A DNA stretch of 64,000 nucleotides, taken from the NCBI RefSeq assembly GCF_024347615.1, contig NZ_AP025509.1:744001-808000 (forward strand), written 5' to 3'. This DNA is from Vibrio splendidus. GTDB lineage: Bacteria; Pseudomonadota; Gammaproteobacteria; Enterobacterales; Vibrionaceae. The position numbers were made by a program, and so were the translations under genes. The notes beneath the pieces were generated by a model. The model ran no database searches, had not been told where the DNA came from, and was given only the letters and a program-made list of their open reading frames with translations. Shown piece after piece: positions 1-7,573 of this stretch. How positions within the stretch are numbered: the first letter of the stretch is position 1; every line of letters begins with the position of its first letter.

Positions 1-708
1 AGGTTGAAAATCGAAACTACCTTCTTTTGGGTTAATACTAGACAGTCTATTTTTAGACAAGTACTTATACACATCGGCCAGAAGGCAAATCGGAACAGCG
101 AAAAAGAAACTAATCCCCCACACCTTCATGTTAACCCAGTCTGCATTCAGCAAAACATTGTATAGCAAGTTTAATGACGTCTTTAACCCCAATGAAATAC
201 CATACCCAGCCAATACACCCCAACAAATCAGAACGGCTGCTTGCATATATGCAGATAGCTTTTTTCCTTTTTTATAAATAGGAAAACTAAACCTTGAGCC
301 GATTTCATCTAGTCCGCTATATTGATAAAGTAACTGTCGAGCAATTGCCTTTTCTAAGTCTTCTACTTTTTTTTCATCTTTAGAAGGCAAGTAAGTCCCT
401 AAAGATACAAACTTAGTTTTCAAGCTAGGTCGCTTACTAAAGTAGGTTCTTAATAGTGTTGATTTTCCGCTACCATAGGGCCCAGTCAGAGCTATTTCCT
501 GTACATTACTTGAGCACTCATTAATGAAGTAATCTAGCTGATGGAAGTAATAGTCGTAATCATTTGGAGTCTCAACTATCGTAGGTGCCAGGTAAAGCAT
601 CTCACTGTTATTACCATCTGAGGTATCGGTAATTGATTTAATTCTACGTATAGCCCAGCGTAAAACAGATATAGCTTTTAACAAAAGATAACTCTTTAAC
701 TGCCACAT
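1..708 (-). CDS. YobI/KAP-like P-loop NTPase with membrane segments, partial at the window edge
   Basis: The reading frame is open for 236 codons from an ATG at 708 to the left edge, so the C-terminal part is missing. After a basic N-terminus comes LAPTIVETPNDYDYY, then a Walker A motif (GPYGSGKST, about residues 77-85). Two hydrophobic segments follow near residues 157-176 and 196-214. A short N-terminal lead into GPYGSGKS followed by paired membrane helices is what I recall of YobI-like members of the KAP NTPase group, which are often carried by mobile and defence loci. The function is not known. It is transcribed leftward, away from the rest of the island. The Walker B region is not in view. 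Confidence 0.6.
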   Translation of the reverse strand, partial: MWQLKSYLLLKAISVLRWAIRRIKSITDTSDGNNSEMLYLAPTIVETPNDYDYYFHQLDYFINECSSNVQEIALTGPYGSGKSTLLRTYFSKRPSLKTKFVSLGTYLPSKDEKKVEDLEKAIARQLLYQYSGLDEIGSRFSFPIYKKGKKLSAYMQAAVLICWGVLAGYGISLGLKTSLNLLYNVLLNADWVNMKVWGISFFFAVPICLLADVYKYLSKNRLSSINPKEGSFDFQP

Positions 709-1094
709 GATTAAATTCTCTAAAATAGTTCTATTTACTGATATATTATGCACTTACATATATCAAGTGACAATCATATAGAGAGATTCATACTACATCT
801 CAACACTTCTATTGCTACTACTAACATGGACAGCCTACTAGTTATTCTCAAAGTAAACTCAATCAAAAAACTCAAATTCAAATGTTCAATGTATAGAGAG
901 TACGCAAGCAAAGGCTAAATCTGAGTTGTACTAGTTTGAAAACTCTGTGAATCAGTTTTTCCACGAACAAGTCAAAGAAGTAATCAACGATTTTTGTTTA
1001 CCAAAGCAATCTTATAGATCCTTAATTCCCGCTCTATTTAGCAAGTAAGAAAACTATGAGTTGAAGGGCTCGCATGCGCAGTAGTATTTCCTCA
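709..1094. other. AT-rich intergenic stretch with a possible gene remnant
   Basis: There is no complete gene here. On the plus strand 935-1048 holds 37 open codons ending in TAA (central part VKEVINDFCLPKQSYRS) without a convincing start or ribosome-binding site; it reads like the tail of a decayed gene. The part next to 708 presumably holds the promoter of the leftward P-loop gene. No clear terminator was seen. Confidence 0.35.
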
Positions 1095-1895
1095 TTAGGA
1101 TTTTAGCAGCGTATGTAACTTTCTAGACTTAATAAGATTGTTTTCAAACCCGTCTTCATGTGGGTATCCGACTTGGTTTGAAACCTGTCTTACGCCCTCA
1201 ACAATTCGATCAAAATTATCGTGAGTGTGTCCACTAACCATAACAGTTACTCCAAGACTAGCTAACTCTCTGATTAACTCATTGTCGTCAGAGCAGAAAT
1301 AACACGTTAAAAGGTCAACTGGATAGCCTGAATGTTTCAGTTCAAAGCTCTGTGGAAAGTGTGAAACAACCAGCTTGTTATTTTTTAGAGAGTTAGACAT
1401 AGATTCAATACAAGAACTCCTAAACTTAGCATTCAACTCCCTCATTTTTGTTGGTGTCAAAGTTTGATTATTCACGGTTATGTACTTGAAATCATTGATT
1501 CTCATCTGTAGAGAAAGTGTGTTGACGTCATTTAGCCCACTGAGGTTTGTCCAACCAACCCCTCCAAATATCTCAAGATCATACTTATCAATAACTACCG
1601 ACGTGTTTTCGAGAAAGTGCAAGTTGCAACTTAATTGATTCCAAAGAGGCAAACAGCTCAAATAATCAAGATAATCGAAACCTTGAGGATAAAACTCATG
1701 GTTACCAGCAATCACGATAAATTCAATGTCAGGGTTTGATTTAGCAGCTTGAAAAGCGAGTTCTGCTAGCCCTACCCCATGCGTAATGTCCCCACCTAGT
1801 ATCACAATATCAGCGTCAGGGTTAACCAATTGTTTAATAGTGGTTCCACTAAACTCTTCATGCAAATCTGAAATCACTTGAAACAACGTATCCAC
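1095..1895 (-). CDS. Calcineurin-like metallophosphoesterase
   Basis: The protein has the metal-binding blocks of the calcineurin-like phosphoesterase fold in order: SDLHEEF near the N-terminus (D-x-H), GGDITHG, IAGNHEFY (GNH), a mid-protein SHFP and VSGHTHDNFD (GHTH). It should be a soluble dinuclear-metal phosphatase or nuclease; the substrate cannot be read from the sequence. The frame opens at a TTG at 1901, but a strong AAGGG sits directly against that codon, while a GTG at 1895 lies 7 bases after it, so I take GTG as the start (266 residues). The gene stands alone in the island and is transcribed leftward. Related stand-alone phosphoesterases are common cargo of mobile elements. Confidence 0.8.
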   Translation of the reverse strand: MDTLFQVISDLHEEFSGTTIKQLVNPDADIVILGGDITHGVGLAELAFQAAKSNPDIEFIVIAGNHEFYPQGFDYLDYLSCLPLWNQLSCNLHFLENTSVVIDKYDLEIFGGVGWTNLSGLNDVNTLSLQMRINDFKYITVNNQTLTPTKMRELNAKFRSSCIESMSNSLKNNKLVVSHFPQSFELKHSGYPVDLLTCYFCSDDNELIRELASLGVTVMVSGHTHDNFDRIVEGVRQVSNQVGYPHEDGFENNLIKSRKLHTLLKS

Positions 1896-2348
1896 TGGCA
1901 ATCCCTTAAAAAATGACTGTTATAACAGGGTAATAGTAGCTCAAACCGATGTCCAACAAGTCATGTACGACTCCATTGATACGTCAGATTAATTGGCGAT
2001 ATAACCCTTATAGAGCACCACCAAAGCGGTGCTTTGAATAAATCGACAGGTTCTTGAGCGAAGCTCATGGGAAAATTCTTACCGATTCTTAATCCATTTA
2101 AGAATTCTTAAATTTGGGTTGGGATGTTAAGAATTTTTAAAGTTGAAATGACTCAATAATAATGTACCTCATCACGTATTAACTGATACCCCACTAAAAT
2201 TAGGTCTGTTGTGTAATGTCCTTATAATGATAAGAAGATAACACCATAAAACCAGAGCTGGTTTCCCGTATGAGGCCCCCCGATGCTCTCTGACATCCAC
2301 TATGATCAGTATTGATTTCTGTACAATCTCAGAGTAGCCATAATGAAG
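1896..2348. other. Intergenic region with a cluster of ATTCTTA/TAAGAAT motifs
   Basis: No gene was found in these 453 bases. The middle part holds five copies of one 7-base motif (see 2075-2134). A small hairpin with AGCACC/GGTGCT arms lies near 2016-2035, and one TACCCCAC word at 2187-2194 also occurs twice at the right end of the island. The region holds the end of the unit starting at 3069 and the promoter of the metallophosphoesterase. Confidence 0.4.
2075..2134. repeat. Five ATTCTTA/TAAGAAT motifs with a central 18-base palindrome
   Basis: ATTCTTA occurs at 2075-2081, 2085-2091 and 2104-2110; its complement TAAGAAT occurs at 2099-2105 and 2128-2134. The two central copies form the palindrome ATTTAAGAATTCTTAAAT at 2096-2113. 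This density of one motif in 60 bases suggests a cooperative protein-binding site, such as an operator, a replication-protein site or recombinase arm sites. The role is unknown. Confidence 0.5.
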
Positions 2349-2627
2349 TTATTCAATCAGAAGTATTGGTTTACTATCTAGGTCAAGCCAGTCATTTGTA
2401 GCAGATAATGAGCTCATGACTTTCATCAAATCAATTGGAAATTGATGATCAGAGTGACGATTCATCATTTCCTGGTCGTATGTATATCGCGCATGAGGGT
2501 GCTGCGTTTCATATTCAAAATAAATATAAATGGCTTCCGCCCTATCAAACCCTGAGAGACCTTTAGCTGCCTTTCTAGCCGCACGAATATGTTTTCTGTA
2601 GAAAAAATCTATGTCTTTTACAGGCAT
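2349..2627 (-). CDS. Small uncharacterised protein coupled to a P-loop kinase-like gene
   Basis: I do not recognise this 92-residue protein. It is rich in charged and aromatic residues (KDIDFFYRKHIRAARKAAKG, later AEAIYIYFEYETQH) and has no signal peptide or membrane segment. The frame is open further upstream into the previous gene, but an ATG at 2627 has a full GGAGGT eight bases before it, formed partly by the last codons of the upstream gene, so I use this start. Only four bases separate it from the upstream stop, so the two genes are almost certainly co-transcribed and translationally linked. The pairing suggests a joint function, perhaps a toxin-antitoxin or phage-related module, but nothing in the sequence proves this. 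Confidence 0.6.
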   Translation of the reverse strand: MPVKDIDFFYRKHIRAARKAAKGLSGFDRAEAIYIYFEYETQHPHARYTYDQEMMNRHSDHQFPIDLMKVMSSLSATNDWLDLDSKPILLIE

Positions 2628-2631
2628 ATAC

Positions 2632-3069
2632 TTATACCTCCGTAGACACGTTAGTATTAAGTGAGCTCTGGCTTGATTTTGGTACAAATGTTTCAAATTG
2701 CTGATTCATTCGCTCAACAGTCCAGTCTGGAACACCGTGTATATTTTGATACTTCCCTTCAGCTTCAATAACCTCAACCTCCAAATCAATATCAAGGCTC
2801 TGCGTAGCATTGATGTAACTTTGAAGCTCCCAGCCTTTAATAAAGGTATTGGCTACGACAACATCATATCCAGCTCTTAGAAGACGTTTCATCTCAAGTC
2901 GACACCATGCATGAGCATCTTTAATGTAATGCGGGCAATGGCTGTACTTACCATCTTTATCTACAAAAAACATATCTGCTTCGACCAAACGGGCATCAAG
3001 TTTTGAAGCCATTGTTGTTTTTCCTGACCCAGGAATGCCTCTAATTAGTGTGAGCTTTTGTTTCTTCAT
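2632..3069 (-). CDS. P-loop ATP-binding protein, polynucleotide-kinase-like (AAA_33 type)
   Basis: The 145-residue protein opens with KLTLIRGIPGSGKTTMA, a Walker A motif at the very N-terminus as in the AAA_33 / N4BP2L-like kinase family, followed by VEADMFFVD and, mid-protein, RAGYDVVVANTF, which fit the second strand and Walker-B-like strand of this fold. Such proteins resemble T4 polynucleotide kinase and are expected to phosphorylate nucleic acids or small molecules in the cytoplasm; the substrate is unknown. It is the first gene of a two-gene leftward unit with the small protein at 2349-2627. Its promoter must lie in the repeat-rich region to its right, which it shares divergently with the replication gene. 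Confidence 0.75.
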   Translation of the reverse strand: MKKQKLTLIRGIPGSGKTTMASKLDARLVEADMFFVDKDGKYSHCPHYIKDAHAWCRLEMKRLLRAGYDVVVANTFIKGWELQSYINATQSLDIDLEVEVIEAEGKYQNIHGVPDWTVERMNQQFETFVPKSSQSSLNTNVSTEV

Positions 3070-3477
3070 ATTATTTACCTCAAATTGATTAATGGTAGAG
3101 GAGCCCCCCTACTTTCGTAGTAAATAATACTAAAATTGACTGCTTTATCAATTAGCAGTAATGGATATTAATCTTTTAAATCAGTAACTTAATCTAGTTT
3201 ATTAAATCTAATAATACTAAAATTTAGATTGAGTATGAACTTATACATCTAACTCAATCAGTTAGCTTGCTTCATAACTTTCTTAATGAAAATAGTATCT
3301 AGTTTCTATGAGGTTTTAATATTTAGACTCAGATCACATAAATTAATCTATACGTTATTCAAAGGATGTAACTACAAAATCATGCCTAGGGCATCATTTA
3401 CAGAAAAAATTTCCATGAGCAATGCTCATGAACATATCGATTTAGTTTACAGCTAAGCTTTGGCGAACTTTAAAACA

Positions 3478-3491
3478 GGGGGCACTTTGAA
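3478..3491 (+). repeat. Left copy of a perfect 14-base inverted repeat pair
   Basis: GGGGGCACTTTGAA here is the exact reverse complement of TTCAAAGTGCCCCC at 3910-3923. The two copies lie 418 bases apart and point toward each other, upstream of the replication gene. A binding site for the replication protein or a repressor is plausible. Confidence 0.6.
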
Positions 3492-3730
3492 CTTATTTTA
3501 TACATACAGAAGAAAGTGGCCCTTTAAGAAGCAAGACATGTGAACCATCTTGAAAAAATACAATCCGTAACATATTGATTAACAATAACAACGTTTAAAA
3601 AACCACCTAAGCCATTGATTTTATAAGTAGTAGTATATGGTGTCAGAACCGTATCTACGTTAAGGTTTGACCAAATCAACGGTAAACCACCATGAACAAA
3701 CTTATCTATAGAAGAGCCTTAAAACAAAAC

Positions 3731-3760
3731 TCAAACTCAAACTCAAACTCAAACTCAAAC
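3731..3760. repeat. Five tandem copies of TCAAAC
   Basis: The hexamer is repeated exactly five times. If translated it would give an Asn-Ser run, but there is no ribosome-binding site before the enclosing frame. Short perfect tandem repeats like this occur in iteron-type origins and as slippage tracts; here the position favours an origin element. Confidence 0.55.
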
Positions 3761-3909
3761 CGCAACATAAAAGCTTTGAAAACTCTTAGTGCATTAAAAG
3801 GCCTTCCTTTTCTTGTCGAATGCTCAAAATATAAGCATCTCGAGCAATTCAAAACGAAGTTTTGGAAAACTGCTCATAGGGACACTTTCCCTTATTTATA
3901 TATAAACAC

Positions 3910-3923
3910 TTCAAAGTGCCCCC
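3910..3923 (-). repeat. Right copy of the 14-base inverted repeat pair
   Basis: TTCAAAGTGCCCCC, exact reverse complement of 3478-3491. It lies about 150 bases before the ATG of the replication gene. Confidence 0.6.
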
Positions 3924-4074
3924 TTTTACTAAAGGCAACGCTTTGCTGATAAATGTCAGTAGTAAACCCTCCAAAGAGTCCCTCTTTGAATCTATCGATT
4001 ATGGTTCATTCTAAAGGGCCAATTTTAAACAATTTCCACCACGTAAAAACGAAAATAACTATAAAAAGGTAAAT

Positions 4075-6393
4075 ATGAAAATTACTAATAAATCAACAAC
4101 ATCAGAACACATTGTCATGACTGGTCATGCATTCGATAAAGTCACGATTCTCGTATCAAATGGTGTTGAGTATTCTTCATCAGATAGAAGGATCGTGGCA
4201 CCAATATATGGTCAAAAAAACATTATGGAAATTTACCGATCATATAAACAAGCAGGATTAAAAGACATACGGTTTGCAATCGATTCTCAGTCACTTCCAG
4301 AGGCTTCCTCGACTCTAATGCTTGAAAACTTCAAAGCCGACAAAAAGCATATTATTGATGTAGTAACGGGCGTTGACTACTCTAGCTACCATTCATTTCA
4401 GTACTTATTTGAAGCTTACAAGATACATCCAAGTGAAGATTTGGCATCATTCCTTTCTAGGTACTTAATTCAGCAAATCCCGCTTCGGTTTGACTCAGCC
4501 GAGGCTTGCCTAAATCACTTTGTTCCAGGTGGCTCCGATGATAGTTACAGAAAGCTTCTCTCCAAGTTACAGGAACTTGAAGCGTCGCACGAAAGCGAAC
4601 TCATAGAGGCAACTAGAGTCTCCAACTTTGACGATATTGTTGAAGTCGAAACTTTTGCGGATGTGGGCCACTACATTAACTCTGAAAAGTACAACACATA
4701 TGCACTCTTAGGTAGAGCAGGAACAGGGAAAACTAAAAATGTACTGCAACCTATCTCGAAGTCTGCTCATAACAAAAAGCGTATCGTGTATCTTTCATAT
4801 CTCATTCCACTAGTTGAACAGTTCTGTGAAATGACTGATGCAATTTCCTATAAAAAAGCGCCCTTATATGAGATAGAAAATGCAGATGCACTTGGAGTTG
4901 TAGTTAACAGTAGCTACAAAGATCACATAGCGTCTTTCGTACTTAGTTGCGACGTACTTATTATCGATGAATTTGAAAAAGTCACTTCGACTGTTTGCTC
5001 AAACAGCAACAATACAATGCCGCGAGAAGAAGTCTTTGAAATCTTGAGCAAAGCAATTAAGAGGGCTCCCAAGGTTGTTGTTGCTGACGCTGATATTACT
5101 GACACAACTCTACGTTGGCTGAAAAAACTAGGCAAAAACATTCAGGTTATCAAAGCAACACATAATCCATACAAAAATGTGAACGTCACAATTGCAGACA
5201 AGCTCCATGTTTTCACAAATACAAGAAAACAGTTTAAAAATGAAAAGGTCATTTTATTTGACACTCTCAAATCACTCAGACTTGTAATGATAGATTTGGG
5301 ATTGAAAGATAGCTCTGGGCAACCATGCGAAAAAGTAGCTTTACGTAAGAAAACACTTGTTATTACAGGTGCTAACAAAGGCTCATCAGAACAAGCCAAA
5401 TTTCTAGAAAACCCTTCTAAGGAATGCTTGAAATACGACAAGATTTTCGCATCTCCATGTCTAGCTTCAGGTTATTCGATAGAAAGTGACTATACAGACA
5501 ATGTGAACGTCGTGAGTGATCTCACGCTGGGTGTGAAAGAACTGATTAATTTTTCAAAGAGGTTCAGAACTAGCACGAAAATAACGTTCTATTTAACATC
5601 AAATTTTATGTACGACTATCAGCCAATACAAAACAATTTTCTTGATTCAGATTGTGACCTATTGAATCTAGAATTTGTTAACAAGCGGAAACTGTTCAAT
5701 AGCAACCAACCATTAAGTATGAGATGGGCGCTAAAACAACTTGGATTCAATGTTCAAATATTAACAACCACCCATGAGTTATTGGAGAAGGGACAAAATC
5801 AGCTCAATGTATTGAATGGATTGGACAAAGAGAGTCGAATACAAGCAATCTTGGATGCGCCTCTAACCACGCAAACAGAAGTAGACAGGCTCATGGCAAC
5901 AAACCAAGTAGGTTTTAAAGAGCAAGCGATGATAAAGAGATTCGAGATCATGCGTGACTATCAGATTAGTTCAGTAAAAGAAGAAGATGTTCTTTTTGAT
6001 ATGTCTTTTACGAATAAACAGCTTTTCAAACACGTCTGGACTAGTCAACTGGACAAAAGCACAAAACACCTCGTTGAACCTGCCAAGATTCTGAATTCAA
6101 TGATCTTTGAGAGTTCTGAATATAGTAATCGGGATGAAAAACTTAGACTTTCACGTCCACAGGTTCTTGAAATATCGCGAAAAATTTATGACAACCATGA
6201 ATATTTTCATGAGGTACTTCCAAGAGTAAAGTTTTATGAGGAATGTACACAGGCCCGAGCAACCAAACTCTTAAAATCCCTATTAACCTCATTGGGGTAT
6301 ATATGGCCAAAGCATGGATACAATGGCAACAAAAACTTAGTGAGAATTAAACTTGATGATAGAGCTTTAGCTTTTAGAAACACCATCAGCTAG
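4075..6393 (+). CDS. Helicase-like replication / origin-binding protein of a mobile element
   Basis: This 772-residue protein carries the marks of a superfamily 2 helicase related to origin-binding proteins (herpes-type ori-binding and plasmid CyRepA1-like proteins, as I recall them). It has Walker A ALLGRAGTGKTKN at about 212-222, Walker B VLIIDEFEKV near 294-303 (DEFE in place of DEAD), VVVADADITDTTL as a probable motif III region, LVITGANKG, and FASPCLASGYSIES followed by NFSKRFRTS as motifs V and VI. The 200 N-terminal residues have no recognised domain. It starts at an ATG after a poor ribosome-binding site, follows the repeat-rich region and ends in a strong hairpin. It most likely drives replication of the island when excised. 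Confidence 0.7.
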   Translation: MKITNKSTTSEHIVMTGHAFDKVTILVSNGVEYSSSDRRIVAPIYGQKNIMEIYRSYKQAGLKDIRFAIDSQSLPEASSTLMLENFKADKKHIIDVVTGVDYSSYHSFQYLFEAYKIHPSEDLASFLSRYLIQQIPLRFDSAEACLNHFVPGGSDDSYRKLLSKLQELEASHESELIEATRVSNFDDIVEVETFADVGHYINSEKYNTYALLGRAGTGKTKNVLQPISKSAHNKKRIVYLSYLIPLVEQFCEMTDAISYKKAPLYEIENADALGVVVNSSYKDHIASFVLSCDVLIIDEFEKVTSTVCSNSNNTMPREEVFEILSKAIKRAPKVVVADADITDTTLRWLKKLGKNIQVIKATHNPYKNVNVTIADKLHVFTNTRKQFKNEKVILFDTLKSLRLVMIDLGLKDSSGQPCEKVALRKKTLVITGANKGSSEQAKFLENPSKECLKYDKIFASPCLASGYSIESDYTDNVNVVSDLTLGVKELINFSKRFRTSTKITFYLTSNFMYDYQPIQNNFLDSDCDLLNLEFVNKRKLFNSNQPLSMRWALKQLGFNVQILTTTHELLEKGQNQLNVLNGLDKESRIQAILDAPLTTQTEVDRLMATNQVGFKEQAMIKRFEIMRDYQISSVKEEDVLFDMSFTNKQLFKHVWTSQLDKSTKHLVEPAKILNSMIFESSEYSNRDEKLRLSRPQVLEISRKIYDNHEYFHEVLPRVKFYEECTQARATKLLKSLLTSLGYIWPKHGYNGNKNLVRIKLDDRALAFRNTIS

Positions 6394-6407
6394 GATTCAG
6401 ATCGAAG

Positions 6408-6444
6408 CCCCCTAAATGCCACTACACACGCGGCATTTAGGGGG
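6408..6444 (+). terminator. Hairpin terminator after the replication gene
   Basis: A perfect 13-base stem (CCCCCTAAATGCC at 6408-6420 with GGCATTTAGGGGG at 6432-6444) and an 11-base loop lie 15 bases after the stop codon. The U tract behind it is weak (TTATAT). Confidence 0.65.
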
Positions 6445-6804
6445 TTATATGATTTAACTTTATCGTATTAATCATTTAACTATATAAACCAACAACTTGA
6501 ATCGCTTACACATTAAACAAAAAGCACCACTAAGCGTGAGGTTAATCACAAATAATTGCATGTGCAAATGTTTGACCTTTACCAAGCAAATAAGTAGCAG
6601 TTAACATATTCACCTCGTAAAGCTGTCCTCACAGTTTACTTTGTATTCAACTTGAAGGAGTTACTAACAATATAGAGCCTTGTTTGCTGGCGATAAATTA
6701 TGCAAACGATTATTCCCTTGGCACATTATGCCACTTAGTTCTCATAAACATTTGAAAACCATCCACTCATTTCACTGATTTGAACAGTGACATATAGGTT
6801 TTTT
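6445..6804. other. Intergenic region before the AlpA-type gene
   Basis: No gene was found. Two similar words, TGATTTAACT near 6450 and TCATTTAACT near 6473, form a degenerate direct repeat. The stretch should hold the promoter of the AlpA-type gene, but I cannot assign -35 and -10 boxes with confidence. Confidence 0.35.
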
Positions 6805-7071
6805 ATGAGCATTAAATTCAAGATCGAACGTAAAAAAGACGTTTTAGCACGCATCCCATTTTCGATGGCAACACTTCATCGCAAAATTAATGATGGAACT
6901 TTCCCACCTTCAATATCTCTTGGCGCGAACTCGGTTGGATTTCTTTCTCATGAGATTGATAGCATAATTGCTGCAATGGTCTTGGGCAAAGACCTCAAGG
7001 TTGTGGTATCAGAGCTAGTCGAAAAACGTCAGTACTTTCTTGATGATAGCTATTTAGCATTAGCCGCATAA
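6805..7071 (+). CDS. AlpA-family regulator / excisionase-like DNA-binding protein
   Basis: An 88-residue protein with the layout of AlpA proteins: VLARIPFSMATLHRKINDG is a MerR/excisionase-like winged helix-turn-helix, followed by TFPPSISLGANSVGFLSHEI, the conserved Pro-x-x-hydrophobic, Leu-Gly, Val-Gly-Phe/Trp and Glu-Ile/Val-Asp pattern of the family. AlpA controls integrase transcription or acts as an excisionase in phages and satellites. The frame is open upstream to a GTG at 6787, but ATG 6805 has an AGG seven bases before it and gives the usual family start. It is the last gene of the island before ylqF, on the same strand as the replication gene. Confidence 0.8.
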   Translation: MSIKFKIERKKDVLARIPFSMATLHRKINDGTFPPSISLGANSVGFLSHEIDSIIAAMVLGKDLKVVVSELVEKRQYFLDDSYLALAA

Positions 7072-7573
7072 CTCTTGCTTTAGGCTTACCATGATAAGTG
7101 GGATTTTCACTTCGATATGTAAACGCAAAATTCCACTTTACAATTAATTGCTATAGAGCACTGTTATCCCGCAACATGATGAGTTAAGCGCATTTCTTTA
7201 CGTAGAATTTGACTCACCCATACACAGTAGCGTTGTGTTACTTCAGAACCTCTTCATTTTAAAAACTACCTCCTTGATATACGCACCTCTCCAATCACTA
7301 GAACCAAATTAAGATATAGCTAAGAACAGGAGCTCCATCGCTTTCTATCTGCTTTATCCATCGCAATCATCCCTAGAAATTTATTTTAAATACTCTCTAC
7401 GCCTTCACACCTGTTATTCGATTCACGCTACCCTTATAAAGTGTTAAGATCTCTTTATCAAAGTTTATTGTGGCGACGAAACAGTACATGTATTGTGATT
7501 TCCTTATCAAATCTTATGTACCCCACTTTGTACCCCACATTAAACAACTAAAATTTAAAGGTAATAGTTTCAA
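7072..7573. other. Right end of the island and leader of ylqF
   Basis: No gene was found in these 502 bases. Two copies of TGTACCCCAC stand at 7517-7526 and 7529-7538 with a 12-base period, just before the change from AT-rich island sequence to the ylqF gene. They could mark the attachment site or recombinase arm sites. The promoter of ylqF probably lies here too, and has likely been replaced by island DNA. Confidence 0.4.

Larger units (their letters stand above)
3070..4074. other. Non-coding, repeat-rich control region; candidate replication origin
   Basis: About 1 kb without a convincing gene lies between the divergent kinase-like and replication genes. It contains a direct repeat (AATAATACTAAAATT at 3123-3137 and 3210-3224), a 14-base inverted repeat pair (3478-3491 and 3910-3923), a hexamer tandem repeat (3731-3760) and imperfect copies of the GGGCACTTT word near 3515, 3881 and 3975. 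Long AT-rich repeats directly in front of a replication helicase are typical of plasmid and satellite origins. An 85-codon frame at 3692-3949 lies inside the repeats and is not accepted as a gene. Origin function is inferred. Confidence 0.45.
1..7545. mobile_element. AT-rich accessory island with replication and AlpA genes, boundaries approximate
   Basis: This stretch is visibly richer in A and T than the ylqF gene that follows and carries no housekeeping gene. It combines a helicase-like replication protein, an AlpA-type regulator, a repeat-rich non-coding region in front of the replication gene, and accessory genes on the opposite strand. This is the usual make-up of integrated plasmids and phage satellites. 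The right boundary is placed where the normal chromosomal gene ylqF starts, near two 10-base repeats at 7517-7538; the left boundary is outside the window. No integrase or transposase is visible, so element type and mobility are inferred. Confidence 0.5.

Noticed and set aside
3731..3760. CRISPR-like short repeats
   Set aside because: The five hexamers are directly adjacent without spacers, so this is a simple tandem repeat.
3692..3949. 85-codon open frame with an Asn-Ser run
   Set aside because: It has no ribosome-binding site, its Asn-Ser part is just the TCAAAC tandem repeat, and it covers one arm of the 14-base inverted repeat. It is better read as part of the control region.
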